Source of the DNA: Rhizoclosmatium globosum
Lineage: Eukaryota; Chytridiomycota; Chytridiomycetes; Chytridiales; Chytriomycetaceae
Direction: 5' to 3'
Assembly (NCBI GenBank): GCA_002104985.1
Contig: MCGO01000076.1
Span: 1 to 64,000 of the forward strand
Length of the DNA stretch: 64,000 bases
A program made the position numbers and the translations under genes. The notes under the pieces were generated by a model. That model saw only the letters and a program-made list of their open reading frames with translations. It was not told the DNA's origin and did no database searches. Positions 21,190 through 32,039 of this stretch are shown here, piece by piece. Position 1 is the stretch's first letter; every line of letters starts with the position of its first letter.

Positions 21190-22489
21190 ATGAAAGCAAA
21201 AACTCTGAACAAACTGATGACGACAAAGGCTAAGGCCAATAAGGCTCCCATCACTGCTCCTGCCCCAATTCCAGTCATACGGAAGGCATCCCATCGATGG
21301 AATGAGAAGGAAGTTGAGGGGCTACTCAGTTGTGTCAAGGATGACTGGAAGTTGGTCTTTTCTCAAGCACAGGTCCAGATGGCCTCATGGAATGCAATGC
21401 CAGAAAAGGTTTTTATGACTCCAACTGATGTCTCAATTGCCTGCTCATTGTCTGTATCTTTAGATCTATGATGCAATGAATGCTGATAGTGACAAGTCTG
21501 ATGAGGAAGATGATGACGTCCCACCAACCTTGAATGGAGATTCCTGCAAGTCGAAATGGAAGGCTCTGTTGGGCCTTGTCACTAAGTTCGCAAAGAAGGT
21601 GAAAGGGGACGAGGGCTCAGGATCTGCCTCAGAACCCAAGCCACCTTACTACGACGAAATCACTACAATCCTTGGGAACTCGTCAGCCGTGAAGGGTCCA
21701 TATAGTAGTCGCAACTCCATGTCATCTGGCCGCATTGACCGTGCTCCGCCACTGGAGCCAAAGTCTGACACTCCAATGACTGCCTTTGCAAAAGGGTACG
21801 ACGAAAATGATGCCAAGAAGGTGGCAGAAGAGGATGGTGTACGCAGTATCTCGGCAGATCTTGCTGCTGTGACACGGAAAGAGTCTGGGGTTGGAGAGGA
21901 TTGTGAAGCTGAGTTTGAGATGGTCGTGCAGGAAGAAGACGTTGTGGAAGTGGTGGAGAAGAAGAAGAAGAAGAAAGGGGTGGTGGTTGAAGAGGAGGTA
22001 ATGGAAGACGGGGAAAGAGGGAAGAAGAGAAAAGCCAAGGAGACTCCAGCTGGAGAAGGAAGTGGAAAGAAGGCAATGCGCAAAGAGAAAGCAGCTAAAG
22101 AATTGGAACGTATCAGGGAAGCTGAGGGGTCTGCTGATGAGTCTCCAGTGAAGAAGACACCAAAGCCTGCCAAAAACAAAAAGGAAGCTGCTGCAAGAAC
22201 TAGTGGTGGAAGTGAAAGAGGGATGTCAGACTTTCAATCGCAGTACTTGACGTTGATGGGTGAAGCAAACGCAACTGGTGTTGCTTCGTTGGCCATCCAA
22301 AAGGAATCCCAAGCCACCAATATGGAGTCCCTTCGCCAACACGGTCTTGACCAAGACGAGAAGCGTAACGACCAAGATCAGACCCGAAAAGATGCTGCCC
22401 TCCATGCTGCTACTGAGAACGCCAAGTTTTTGGCCCTCTTGGGCGCTCTTGCCCCGTCAAAGCCTCCAACTGATGGCCAGTCTGAATGA
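21190..22489 (+). CDS. Harbinger-type SANT/Myb-like accessory protein
   Basis: In PIF/Harbinger elements the Myb-like protein brings the transposase to the nucleus and to the ends. Two exons (intron 21409-21463) start at the first ATG. A trihelix/SANT-like domain (residues about 25-110) has the conserved Trp positions HRWNEKEVEGLLSCV, DDWKLVF and CKSKWKALLGL. Then follow a Ser-rich linker, a highly basic Lys/Glu tract (possible nuclear localisation) and a C-terminal Gln/Asp-rich coiled coil. It converges on the transposase gene, with 83 bp between the stops. Confidence 0.85.
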
Positions 22490-22572
22490 GTTTTGTTGTT
22501 TTATGTATTTGTATGATAGTATGATAGTATTTTATGTATGAATAATTGAATATATGCTTTATTGCTCAGTGC

Positions 22573-23982
22573 TCACATCAAAAACTCTGCAAATGCCTCC
22601 CTCATTCGCATCCCAGGAGCAGCCACATTTCCAGTTCGCGAAGTATACTGCAGATTCATACGATTGACATCCAAGTCAAAGACAGGATGCAAGAGTAAAT
22701 CCAACATTTCCTCATCCTCCCCAAGTTCCTCAAGACTCATCAAGTATGCTTCCCTATTCTCCACATCTGTCAATTGCTCCCGTTCAATAAATTCCTGTAC
22801 TTCTTCCTCCTCCAAAGGATCGTTTCGTGACTGACAGATGTTGTGCAGAATACAACACATCATGACCACATCCGGAACGGCACGAGTATCCACACCCATA
22901 GATCCACGCAATATTCTAAAGCGAGTTTTGAGGCGTCCAAATGCGTTTTCAATGACTACACGAGTCTTGCAATGTCGCTTGTTGTATCGGTTTGTTCGAA
23001 GGTTTGCCAGTGTTCGTCTGTTCCTTTTGAAGGGCGTAATAACACGATCAGAGTTGGTAAAAACCTTGTCTCCAAGAATAACAACATGGGGAGGCAGTAA
23101 AGTATCAACATTCCGCCCCAGCTCACTGTTTTCGAACGCTGCCGAATCAGAAGTGGATCCAGGCCATCCCACATCAATAAATCGAAATAGCATATCTGCA
23201 TCACAAGCAGCTAGAAGCAAGATTGCATAGAACTGTTTGTGGCAAAAGAAATCTTTCTTGACATATGGACCACCGGGGACATCAGCTCCTTCTCCTGGAG
23301 CTTCAATCAGGGTGTAGCTCCCATCCATATCCAGACCCACATTTGGGAGCCCACCCAACTCAGCAAACTTGGAAGCAATGGTGGTCCATTCATCTGATCC
23401 AACGTCTGGAAGACTGATCACATCCTCAAATGATTCAATAATAGCAGTAGCACATCGTCGCACAGAATCTCCAGCAGTCATTTCACCGTACCCAAACCAG
23501 CCTCCAACAATGCGGAGTGGTTGTCCTGTGGCAACATACGCAAGTGCCATTCCCAACTGATCACGACTTGGAGTACGTGGCTTGCCTACTTTGGAATCCA
23601 ATGGACCCTTGTCAAGACGTGGACGAATGTGGGTCAGTATGTGATCAAAAGTGGCCCGTGTCACTCTGAAAGTTCTTCGGAACTCTTCTGACCCAGTTGC
23701 AGGACCAAAGATTAGATTGCGCCACTCCCTGGCCTTGATACAATCAGGCCCACGAATAGCACGCAAGTCATCTTCAGCGTCCATGAGCCAGGCAAAAGGA
23801 TTCACTAGTGGTTTATAAAACTGAGGTAGTTGACAATGGCTGACAGGATCAGGTTCCAGGACAGGCTTGCTTGACAAGAGAAACGTGTACATGAGGGCAA
23901 CTAGGTGCTTTGGGTCCGTCATTTGAGTCTGTTTTGTTTTGGGATAAATCTTGCCAAAACCACCTCCAGAGGTGGATTTCAT
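22573..23982 (-). CDS. Harbinger-type DDE transposase (nuclease)
   Basis: One exon encodes 469 residues from ATG 23982. The DDE nuclease fold is visible: first Asp in GLDMDGSYTLIEAP, second Asp in VVILGDKVF, and Glu in RVVIENAFGRLKTRFRIL, followed by the conserved helical block CCILHNICQSRNDPLE. An HTH-like region (RDQLGMALAYVATGQPLRIVGGWFG) precedes the catalytic core, as in this family. No stop or frameshift interrupts it, so the enzyme may be active. The C-terminus is rich in Glu and Leu. Confidence 0.9.
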   Translation of the reverse strand: MKSTSGGGFGKIYPKTKQTQMTDPKHLVALMYTFLLSSKPVLEPDPVSHCQLPQFYKPLVNPFAWLMDAEDDLRAIRGPDCIKAREWRNLIFGPATGSEEFRRTFRVTRATFDHILTHIRPRLDKGPLDSKVGKPRTPSRDQLGMALAYVATGQPLRIVGGWFGYGEMTAGDSVRRCATAIIESFEDVISLPDVGSDEWTTIASKFAELGGLPNVGLDMDGSYTLIEAPGEGADVPGGPYVKKDFFCHKQFYAILLLAACDADMLFRFIDVGWPGSTSDSAAFENSELGRNVDTLLPPHVVILGDKVFTNSDRVITPFKRNRRTLANLRTNRYNKRHCKTRVVIENAFGRLKTRFRILRGSMGVDTRAVPDVVMMCCILHNICQSRNDPLEEEEVQEFIEREQLTDVENREAYLMSLEELGEDEEMLDLLLHPVFDLDVNRMNLQYTSRTGNVAAPGMRMREAFAEFLM

Positions 23983-24147
23983 CTCACCACCCAAATAAAG
24001 AGGATTTGAGAGGATAAAAAGAGAAAATGAGGTTTTATTTGAGTTGCTGGGATATTTGGGAATATTTGGGAATATCTGGGGAGAAACAGAAATCCATCAG
24101 GATTTATTAGGATTTCAAAAATCCTCAAAAATCCTCCAAAAACTGCT

Positions 24148-24163
24148 ATATCTGGGGACGTCT
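24148..24163 (-). repeat. right terminal inverted repeat of the transposon
   Basis: On the minus strand this reads AGACGTCCCCAGATAT. A second, internal copy of its core (ATATCTGGGG at 24072-24081) lies about 75 bp inside the end, followed by several AAATCCT motifs. Confidence 0.88.
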
Positions 24164-24265
24164 ATTGATTTCAAATTGAAAGTGTGGGCGAAGCGAACGA
24201 TTTTGTTGCGAAGCAACTATATTACAGAATACAGTGTTACCCGATATTACAAAGTATTCTTATAG

Positions 24266-24405
24266 CATCACCCGAAGGATATGGATAAGGATTTGGCAAA
24301 ACAGTTGTGGGATTTCAGTACTGATAACCTTTCGGTGTCTCCTTTTTTTCTATCTCAGTCTGAGTAAAAGTCTGCCTCTTTTCATTGATTTCAATTGAAA
24401 GTGTG
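24266..24405 (+). repeat. partial tandem duplicate of the SDR gene 3' end
   Basis: The segment matches 20929-21076 plus 24164-24186, i.e. the last codons and 3' flank of the SDR gene. Relative to the original it lacks about 19 bp spanning the final codons and a few bases after the stop. It has no start codon and no upstream coding part, so it is a relic and not a second gene. It preserves the target site before transposon insertion. Confidence 0.88.
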
Positions 24406-24442
24406 ATTTATTGGGTAAACTACTTAAGCAAAGGAGCCCTTC

Positions 24443-27400
24443 TTAAATTCGGCCAAAACTGTATGTGAGAAACGATCCAGGCGATTTTGATGTTGGAGCC
24501 AGGCTCAATCCTGTTTGATGGGCAAGTAACTGTCCCATTCCTGGTGATGGTGTGGATGCAGACATAACTTCTGATCCCTTAATACTTGGCTCTTGCTTCG
24601 TTCCCGTGGTAGTCGACCCATCTATTGCCGCGCTCCATTTCTTGAAACTAGGAATAGACATGAGAACTTCAGCAGGAAGCATGTAGACAAGTCCAGAAGT
24701 CTGTCGCATTTCACTCATCATGTATCGAACGAGTGCACGAATGACTATCAAGTAGTATAGCACAAGAGCTACCACCACGCAGACTGTAAACGTGAGATGG
24801 AAAGTTTGGAACCACTGAACCTGACTTTCTGGGCTTGCAGTAAAATACGACATGGATTGGTAAAATGTAGGTGTCATATAGTCTGTATCCAGTTGCCTAA
24901 TCTGACTAAGCATAGTGTTCAAAGTTTGATAGTCCTGGGCTTTCGGCATTGGAGTCTTTGGGTCAATCATTTGGGTCACCATATTGAAAATAAGGCCAGC
25001 TTGAAGAACGTATTTGTTGATAACACTGTGAAGACCACGAGTCATCAAGCCCGACCAGTAAGTACTACAGTCTGCAGGAAGTGTGTCTACACAGGCATTA
25101 TTCAGCTCGAGGAGAACTTGAGGATCCGTGAATGACATTTTGGTTATTGGAGTATTGTTCATCACGGGATCGCCATAAATCAAGCCGAAATCAGTCCATG
25201 TAAAGTCAGTAATCAAGCTATTCCAAAGTGGAGTGTTAATTAGATCGATGTCCACACTCGCATTTTTGGTAACAATGGAATAGATGTATCCCTCTCGAAG
25301 CCAAAACGAGGCACGTTTCATCATAATTAATCGTTGACCAGACCAGTAGAGTGTATTTCCCGTTAGTTGATTGTTGTTGATGTAATTCTGCACTTGATAA
25401 CCAGATGTGATGAAATACACACAAGATACGGCAAGAATCATCCAGCATTTCAAACCAATTCCACGCTTATCAAACATGTATCGACGATGGGCCCGAATCA
25501 AGTTGAATGGCTCCTTCACTTCTCCATTCTGGCCGCGGTAAACGGATTTGTCATTTAGGCTTTCAGAAGATCCAACTCCCTCCATATTGAGGAGATTATT
25601 CATTTCTTCATCGCTATCACCGTCGCTACCGGATTTGTCACCGGCACTATCGATCATACGTTGAAGTCTGGCTTGGTAGATACCCTTAACAACTTGCTTC
25701 GGAATCTATCACAAGTAGTTAAAGCGAAGATATCCAACACAAAGAATCTTACATCGTAGAACATTTTCAAAAACTCTTTCCGTTTCAATTCAATCATGTA
25801 ATGGACAGGGAAGAGTATCAACAGCTGTATTGCCGCCAAGATTGGTGCAATCGCCGACAAAACAATCACCCAGTTTCCTTGACTCGTAATAAAGTCATTA
25901 TACTCCTTCAAAGCCAACGTCGTACTCTTATTCATCAAGTCCAAACCAATCGTCGGTCCATTCGTCAAAACATACATCATTCTCGGAGAGTACACAATAT
26001 CCGAGAACGGAGATGTAGCAGTATACTCCGAAATCGCATTCAAACTAAACAACACTTCAAGCGAGTCAATGACTCTATACTTCTGTCGTACAGGAGCACT
26101 AATGTTGACCAGATTACCATACAAGTTAAGCATCTTCATCCGATTTCTTTTCAGATTTTGGAACTTGTTATGCACGATTTGTTTTGCGTCTGTCACGTTG
26201 ATTCCAAGTTGTAGGTATGGTGAATTTTGGCTGAATCGGTAAATGTCAATGGTGCGAACTGCATCGAACATTGTGACCATGTCAGAGGTGAGAATGCAGT
26301 GGTCTTCGAGACGGACTAAAGCTGAAACAGCGCTGCTGAAAATGTAGTTGAACTGAAGGTTGGTGTAAATCGCCATTCTGAGTGGGTATTAAAAAGTTAC
26401 ATTCAGTTTTGGTTTGGCCTTCTCACCCGATAATAATCACAAATAGGATTTGGAACGAGGCATGAACGATTCCGAGTCTTGAGTTGATTTGACTGTTCTT
26501 TTTCGCCACTGTGACACGTAGTTGTGTTTCATACTTGTTTTTGACGCTACGGGTGCTCGAGGCACTCGATCTTCTTGTTGGATCTTCTTTGTTGCCGGTG
26601 TGCTTCTTCATCGCTCCAGATAGTGGTGTAACAGCCTTGGGCATCACGGGCATGTCAGGAGGCGGTTGAGGATGACCTCTGACTTCATCTCTGAAATTTG
26701 AAACTCTTCTGTAGGGTTGCGGTGGCGCTGATGGAAGTTCTGAAGGCCGGCTGTCTGAATTATTTGGAAGGTTGATGGAAATGGAGTTGTCGCGCAAATT
26801 TGCTGTATTGACGGCAAGACCCTGATGGTCAGACGCCGTATTCGGTCTATCGCTTTTGGAACCCATAACGGGGCATCCGCCGAAACTTGAGCGTGTGTCA
26901 ATATTAGGTCGATTCAAACTGGCAGAGGGAACAAATGGGCATCCTCCACCTCCCCCATCGATTGAAGCCCTGTAACCCGCGTCTATAGATTCAGACATGT
27001 GGCCATCCCGTTTGAGTTGTTCAGTACTTCCTGTTTCGAAAGTAAGCAACTCAAAGAGATTCGATATGGCACTCACCGTGAGGAGAGAAAACCAGTGGAT
27101 TAGCTTCAGCGACACTTGATACCGATGAAACTGCGGACCTTGCACCCTCAACTTTAACTTTGAACTTGATCCGACAAATATAGCAGACAGTTCCGGCAAG
27201 AGGCAAAGCATCTCCAAACCATTCAATATCATACTTCTGCCCACCAGTAGTCCAAATTGTCTTCATTCCTTGTTTATCAATCAATCGCTCATGGTTGATA
27301 TTTGGATACAATTTCTTGACTTCGAAATCCTTTGTTGAACGTGGACGCATTCCCAACACTTGGCAAACATTTTGTGTTGCATGAAGGATTGTGAAAGTAT

Positions 27401-30063
27401 TGTCCATCAACGCAAATCCAGAGTTGGTCAATGTTTTTCCCGGCTTCACAATTCCAACGAATGATTGTCGGCCTTCAGGATCAACGATATGTTTAACACA
27501 GAGAACGAATTGGAATAAGTAGCCATCTCCATTGATACCAAGAACTTGTCTGACTCTGTCAATGACCTTTTCACAAAGGTTTAGAAAAATGTTGACCCTC
27601 AAAGAAATTCGTCACCTTTGCGAATCCAGTATCGAGATATGCACTCACGACAGCATCGTGAATAGGACCAAAAGGGTTTGGAATAATCTTGTTCACATTC
27701 CCCCCAATCAAGTCATGTTTTCTGTACCCAAAGATTTGACAAAACAAAGGATTCACACTGATGACTTGACACATTGAATGTCTCTCTCCCGAAATAGTTA
27801 TTAACCCATTGTCGTCACTGAACATATTCATATCATCAGACGTCACAGCAGGTGGGGTGTCGCAGTCGCCATCCATTTCCTCGCATTTGAATCCTTTCTC
27901 TCGTTGTTGTGTTTCTTCAATTTCTTCAGCGTGGTCAAGGAGCTCTTGACCCTTCTTTGTGTCGTTCAAGACGTTGATTAAAAACGCGCCGTACATTCTG
28001 TATACGTTCGGAGTAGATGGACTGATTTTTATGAGCGCGATGTAAGAACTACGAGCAGTTGAGATGGCAGAAGTGATTGCGGAACCGTAGTGTTCAAGTT
28101 TATGAATGCTGGGATGGCGCTTCATGAGTTCAGCCCAGAACTGGACTATTGAAATTGTTGCTCGTTTTTCGTTTCTGGCCAAGATTTTAGTCCAAAGATC
28201 AAAACCAAACTATACATACTTCTTTGCAGCGGCCATATGACGCTCGTATGCAATGAAATCAAATCCGTCTTTTCCAATCGCGCTGTGCAAAAGAAAATCA
28301 GCTCAACCCCAAAGCCCTTCGCAATACCCACTTTTCATTCAAATCTCGACGCCGTTTAAAAAGCATGAACATTTCGTCTGGCTGAGGCTTCATGCCATCT
28401 GCTTTAGTAGTCACGGCCAAACATTGGGCTCGATTTTTAAGGTAAACCAATTGGAAAGTTCCAATCATGATTTGCAGCATACACGATTTGGGCATATCTT
28501 TTGCAGCTTGAACATACATCAAGTTAATCTCCGCAAGAATTTTGGCCTCTCTCGCAATACGAGCTTCCTCAGCTGCATTGGACGTTGTTTTGGCCGCGGA
28601 AGCACTGTATCCGAGGTCCCCCGGCGACTTTCCGTTCCTCGATAGCATTTCACTTTGATTCGAAGGGTACAACATATTCTCGCGGATCAAAATGAATCGC
28701 GCCTTTAGCTCCAGAGTCCATGGATCAGTAATCTGTGCGATAGGCATTTCTTCAATCATTTTACGGCGAGAGTGAACAAAAAAGGCTGCAAAGACGAAGA
28801 CAACTGGAATCATGATAACAAGGACTGTACCAATATCACTGAAGGGGCGAAGGTTCAGGTAAAGGTAACAGAGGGACGCCCAAAAGAAGTTCAAGAAGAT
28901 TCCGGCTCGTAACTGTGAGTATCTATAGTTGTAGTAGGGAATATACTGGACCACATGTTAGACAATTTAGAAGGAAACGAAAGCGACAAACCCAAATGTG
29001 TAAGTACGCCAAGGTACCCGATAACACTAGACACGTAATGCACATGATCCAATTCGGAAGAGAAATGTTTCCAAGAGATCCACCTCCATACAAAACAAGT
29101 GTCAAAGAAAGAACGATCAGTATCGAGCGGAAGACAATATACACAGCGTCTAAACGGGCAGAGGGGCGACTCGTCAGGTCTTTAGCCTTTGGTTCAAACT
29201 CAAAGCAAGCAATTCTGACTTGCATTGACAAGCTTTGGTTTCATGTTAGCTATTGAAATGAAATCTTCAAGGTGCTTACATCATGTATAAAAACGCCATC
29301 AAAAAGGTACCAACAGCTCGAACGATAAAAATAGTGGAGTTGCATGCAATCGTTTCGGGGTTGGTCATAATCACAGTCATGAAGATATTCCCACTACAAT
29401 TGATAGCAGTAAAAATGAGAAGCCCAAAGAACGGAAGGTACAGCGGACCAGACACAGCAAGTAAAATGATTCTGAGGAACTTAATAGGGCCTGTGAAACG
29501 GATCTTGTGTTGTGTCGCTGTGTTTGAGGTTCAGTCTCAGGATGCAAAGGATAAAAATGCAATTTAAGCTCACAGGCATACGCGATCGTGGATACTGTGA
29601 TATAAAGTACGCCTAATATTCCAAGCATCGCGTAATATGCTGAAGAAGAGTCCAGAAAATATTGCCATGGTGTCAAGTAAGAAGTGAAGGTGCGATACCA
29701 CCCAAAATCGAAGCTCCACGGAGCCCATATAAATAATACTGGAAACGCCATATTTTGAAAGAGTTCGATCGCAAGGTCTGTAGCGTTTGTGGCTCAACAG
29801 ATGGTTTATGAATCAACATCGATTGTATTTACCAACATAGTGGAAGAACAAAGGCGTATCTCCAGAGCTTTGGCGAGATATATTGAACATAACTAATATC
29901 GTAGATGATGGTTAATAAAAGTCGAAACGAATAGTAATGTTGAATCCCCAGACTCACATCCAAACAAAGCATCTCTCAGCTTCGCCATGATCTGCTCAAG
30001 ATTCTCTTTGTCTTTGTCACTTCTTTGACCTCCGCCAAAGTCAAAGTCCATGACGTTGAACAT
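24443..30063 (-). CDS. giant multi-pass membrane protein with TmcB/TmcC-like repeats and PAS domains
   Basis: About 14 exons from ATG 30063 encode roughly 1,600 residues. The N-terminal third is a polytopic region (spans around 29780-28750). A conserved YYNYRYSQLRAGIF-like stretch follows, then a TPR-like helical region (ISTARSSYIALIKISP, VYRMYGAFLINVLND) of the TmcB/TmcC type, and a PAS domain (VNPLFCQIFGYRKHDLIGG, FGPIHDAVVSAYLDTG) with a second PAS-like region (about 27600-27080). A Ser/Pro-rich linker leads to further spans (about 26430, 25840, 25440, 24750) bounding a large extracytoplasmic region. All exons join in frame. It is probably a sensor; ligand or cofactor unknown. I see no His kinase or cyclase domain. 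Confidence 0.7.
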
Positions 30064-30322
30064 GAGCGGTTTTTATCAGTTCGCGGGAAAGAATTGTCAG
30101 TCTCCGACCCCGCGCAAAGGCCAGAACTTCAATGTTGAGTCAACTTGATACATTCAAACGATAAATTGTCTATGATTACGTATTCGTACGTAACGAATGG
30201 TCTCGTTAGCTGGGCGCTCAACTATACCATTGAAGACGTCACTAAACACAAAGTTTATTTACTAAATCAATGACAAAAGCATATAGAAAGCCACACTTGA
30301 AGAATGTACAAAGCAAACAGTA

Positions 30323-31933
30323 TCAGTTACAAGCACAAGTCAACTTGGCAGCCGCAGATCTCTGGAACGACATGGACAAGAAACTAGCGTGAGACCAAGT
30401 CAACTCAATAGCACCTTGCATCAACCCAGTGTCTCTGTTAAACTCCTCACTAATGCTTCCAATGGTATCACCAGCAGCACCATTAGTAGAAGGCAAATGC
30501 AACTTAACGCGTCTCAAGTGCGCATCTCCCGCATTACCCAAAGCCGCAATCACACTGTTGAAGAAAGTCGGGTTGCTCTTACACGAGAACAATGTACCAG
30601 AAACTCCACTGGGCACAACATTTCCAGCAGTTGCATTACCGACAAGACCACCCTGAACGAGCCAGTTCAACGCTGAAACGGACTGGGTGGTGAGTGGGAT
30701 CTGTCCGGCGCTGCACCACTGCGAGGCAACAGAGTAAGAAAGCTCGGCGTATCCGTTGTTGATCAAGAACCATGGGTTTCCGAGACTGGATGCAGAGTAA
30801 CCATCATAAGTGTCCTCCGTGTAACGACCGATGCCTGGAGCAAGGGTTCCGCTACCTGTGTTCTTGTTGATTGCATAAAGAGCCTTCATGCGTGACGCGA
30901 GGGTCATGGCTGTCAAGAGGACCTCGCCCGCGTCAACACGCGTAATATCAACTCCCCAGGAAGTTGGTGGCACTGTGTCACGGTTGTGAATTGCAGCAAG
31001 GACAGTTCCGGCATCCAAGTCACTTGGCTTTGGCTTCGCGGAGGCGTTGGTGACGTCGAGGGAGTTAAGGAGGTAATTGAAGCTGGATGACCAGTGCTGC
31101 GAAATAATGGCATTGTGAATTTGTTGTGCAATTTGGAGGTAGTATGTTCCTGCACCAGTGTCTCCCATACGGTTGGCGAATGCTGCACCGGCAATGAGAG
31201 CACTACGCTGAGCGGCACGCGTATAAATATGAGCGCGTGCGAATACCTCTTCCCAGAGTTCGCAGTTTGGAGAAGAAGTGCTTTCTGCGAGGAATGAGGA
31301 AGCAACGTACTCCAAGTCTCTCTTGATGATGGAAGTAGCTGGATTGTACGCGTTCGTGTAGAGGTTGTTGGACGCGATGGCACTAATTGGGCCCTTCTTG
31401 ATGTCAAGGTACGCGTTGGCGAAGCGGATGAGGGTGTAAGCGCGGAGGGCGGGGCCGTCGTTTTGTGGGGAGGCCCAGTTAGTCTCAGGCTTGTTGGTGC
31501 CGAAATCGTATTTGGCACGGCCGAGGGTGTCGGTTGCGACTTGGCATGCACTTTCATGGCGACTATAGAGCCAGATGCTGTTTTCATAGGATGTCGCACC
31601 AGCAGTGTCGCCAGACTTGAGAGCAGTTTCGTACAATTGCACGATCGTCTTCATAGTTAAAGCTCCATCACGCGTCCCTGTGATTTTTTATTAGTTATAG
31701 ATCAAGTCCGCGAAATCACAAAGTCACCCACAGTGGTAGAAGTAGTTTGGGTTAGTCTTGGAAGGACTAGCAGCAATGGCGCCGTCAGATTGAATGTTTG
31801 CCTGGAGTCTCTGCAAGGACAGAGTTGTTTGTGACGAGACGAAGGTGTTCAGGGAAGCATCCAATGGGATCGTGGCAGCAATAGCAGCTGGAGCGCTGAC
31901 TACAAGAGCAAGTAGCAAAGAGAGAGGAGTCAT
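30323..31933 (-). CDS. secreted glucoamylase, GH15
   Basis: The enzyme releases glucose from the non-reducing ends of starch or glycogen. Exon 1 starts with a signal peptide (MTPLSLLLALVVSAPAAIAA). A roughly 55-bp intron (about 31677-31732) splits the Trp codon of YFYHWTRDGALTMKT, the GH15 substrate-binding block. The general acid lies in ELWEEVFARAHIY, and the general base region is SEEFNRDTGLMQGAIELTWSHASF. The catalytic domain is complete (about 510 residues). No starch-binding domain follows, since the frame ends with LTCACN at 30323. It is probably used for extracellular feeding on starch. Confidence 0.92.
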
Positions 31934-31975
31934 TGTCTAGTGATTTGTGTTGTAACAATGTACTTCTTAGCGTAG

Positions 31976-31986
31976 CATTTATAGTA
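31976..31986 (-). promoter_or_regulatory. probable TATA element of the glucoamylase gene
   Basis: On the minus strand CTACTATAAATG lies about 45 bp upstream of the glucoamylase start codon. Most genes in this window lack such a clear TATA box, which fits an inducible gene. No CreA/Mig-type site was checked rigorously. Confidence 0.5.
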
Positions 31987-32039
31987 GGACGGTGATGCAA
32001 GAACCAGTGTGGCACATTTAATTGAACTAAACGGGTGAT

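Larger units (their letters stand above)
21077..24163. mobile_element. PIF/Harbinger-like DNA transposon, complete, 3087 bp
   Basis: The ends are near-perfect 16-bp inverted repeats: AGAGGTCCCCAGATAT on the left and AGACGTCCCCAGATAT read inward from the right. The element is flanked by the direct repeat ATT (21074-21076 and 24164-24166), a 3-bp target duplication. It carries two convergent genes, a SANT/Myb-like protein and a DDE nuclease, the standard pair of PIF/Harbinger elements. Repeated GGATTTTT/AAAATCC motifs lie inside both ends. The tandem duplicate at 24266-24405 shows the unoccupied sequence (TTTTCATTGATTTC), which confirms the boundaries. Both genes are intact, so the copy may be young and autonomous. 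Confidence 0.9.

Noticed and set aside
21649..22179. Ser/Phe-rich antisense frame over the SANT-like gene
   Set aside because: Shadow of the Lys/Glu/Ser-rich sense frame; no independent support.
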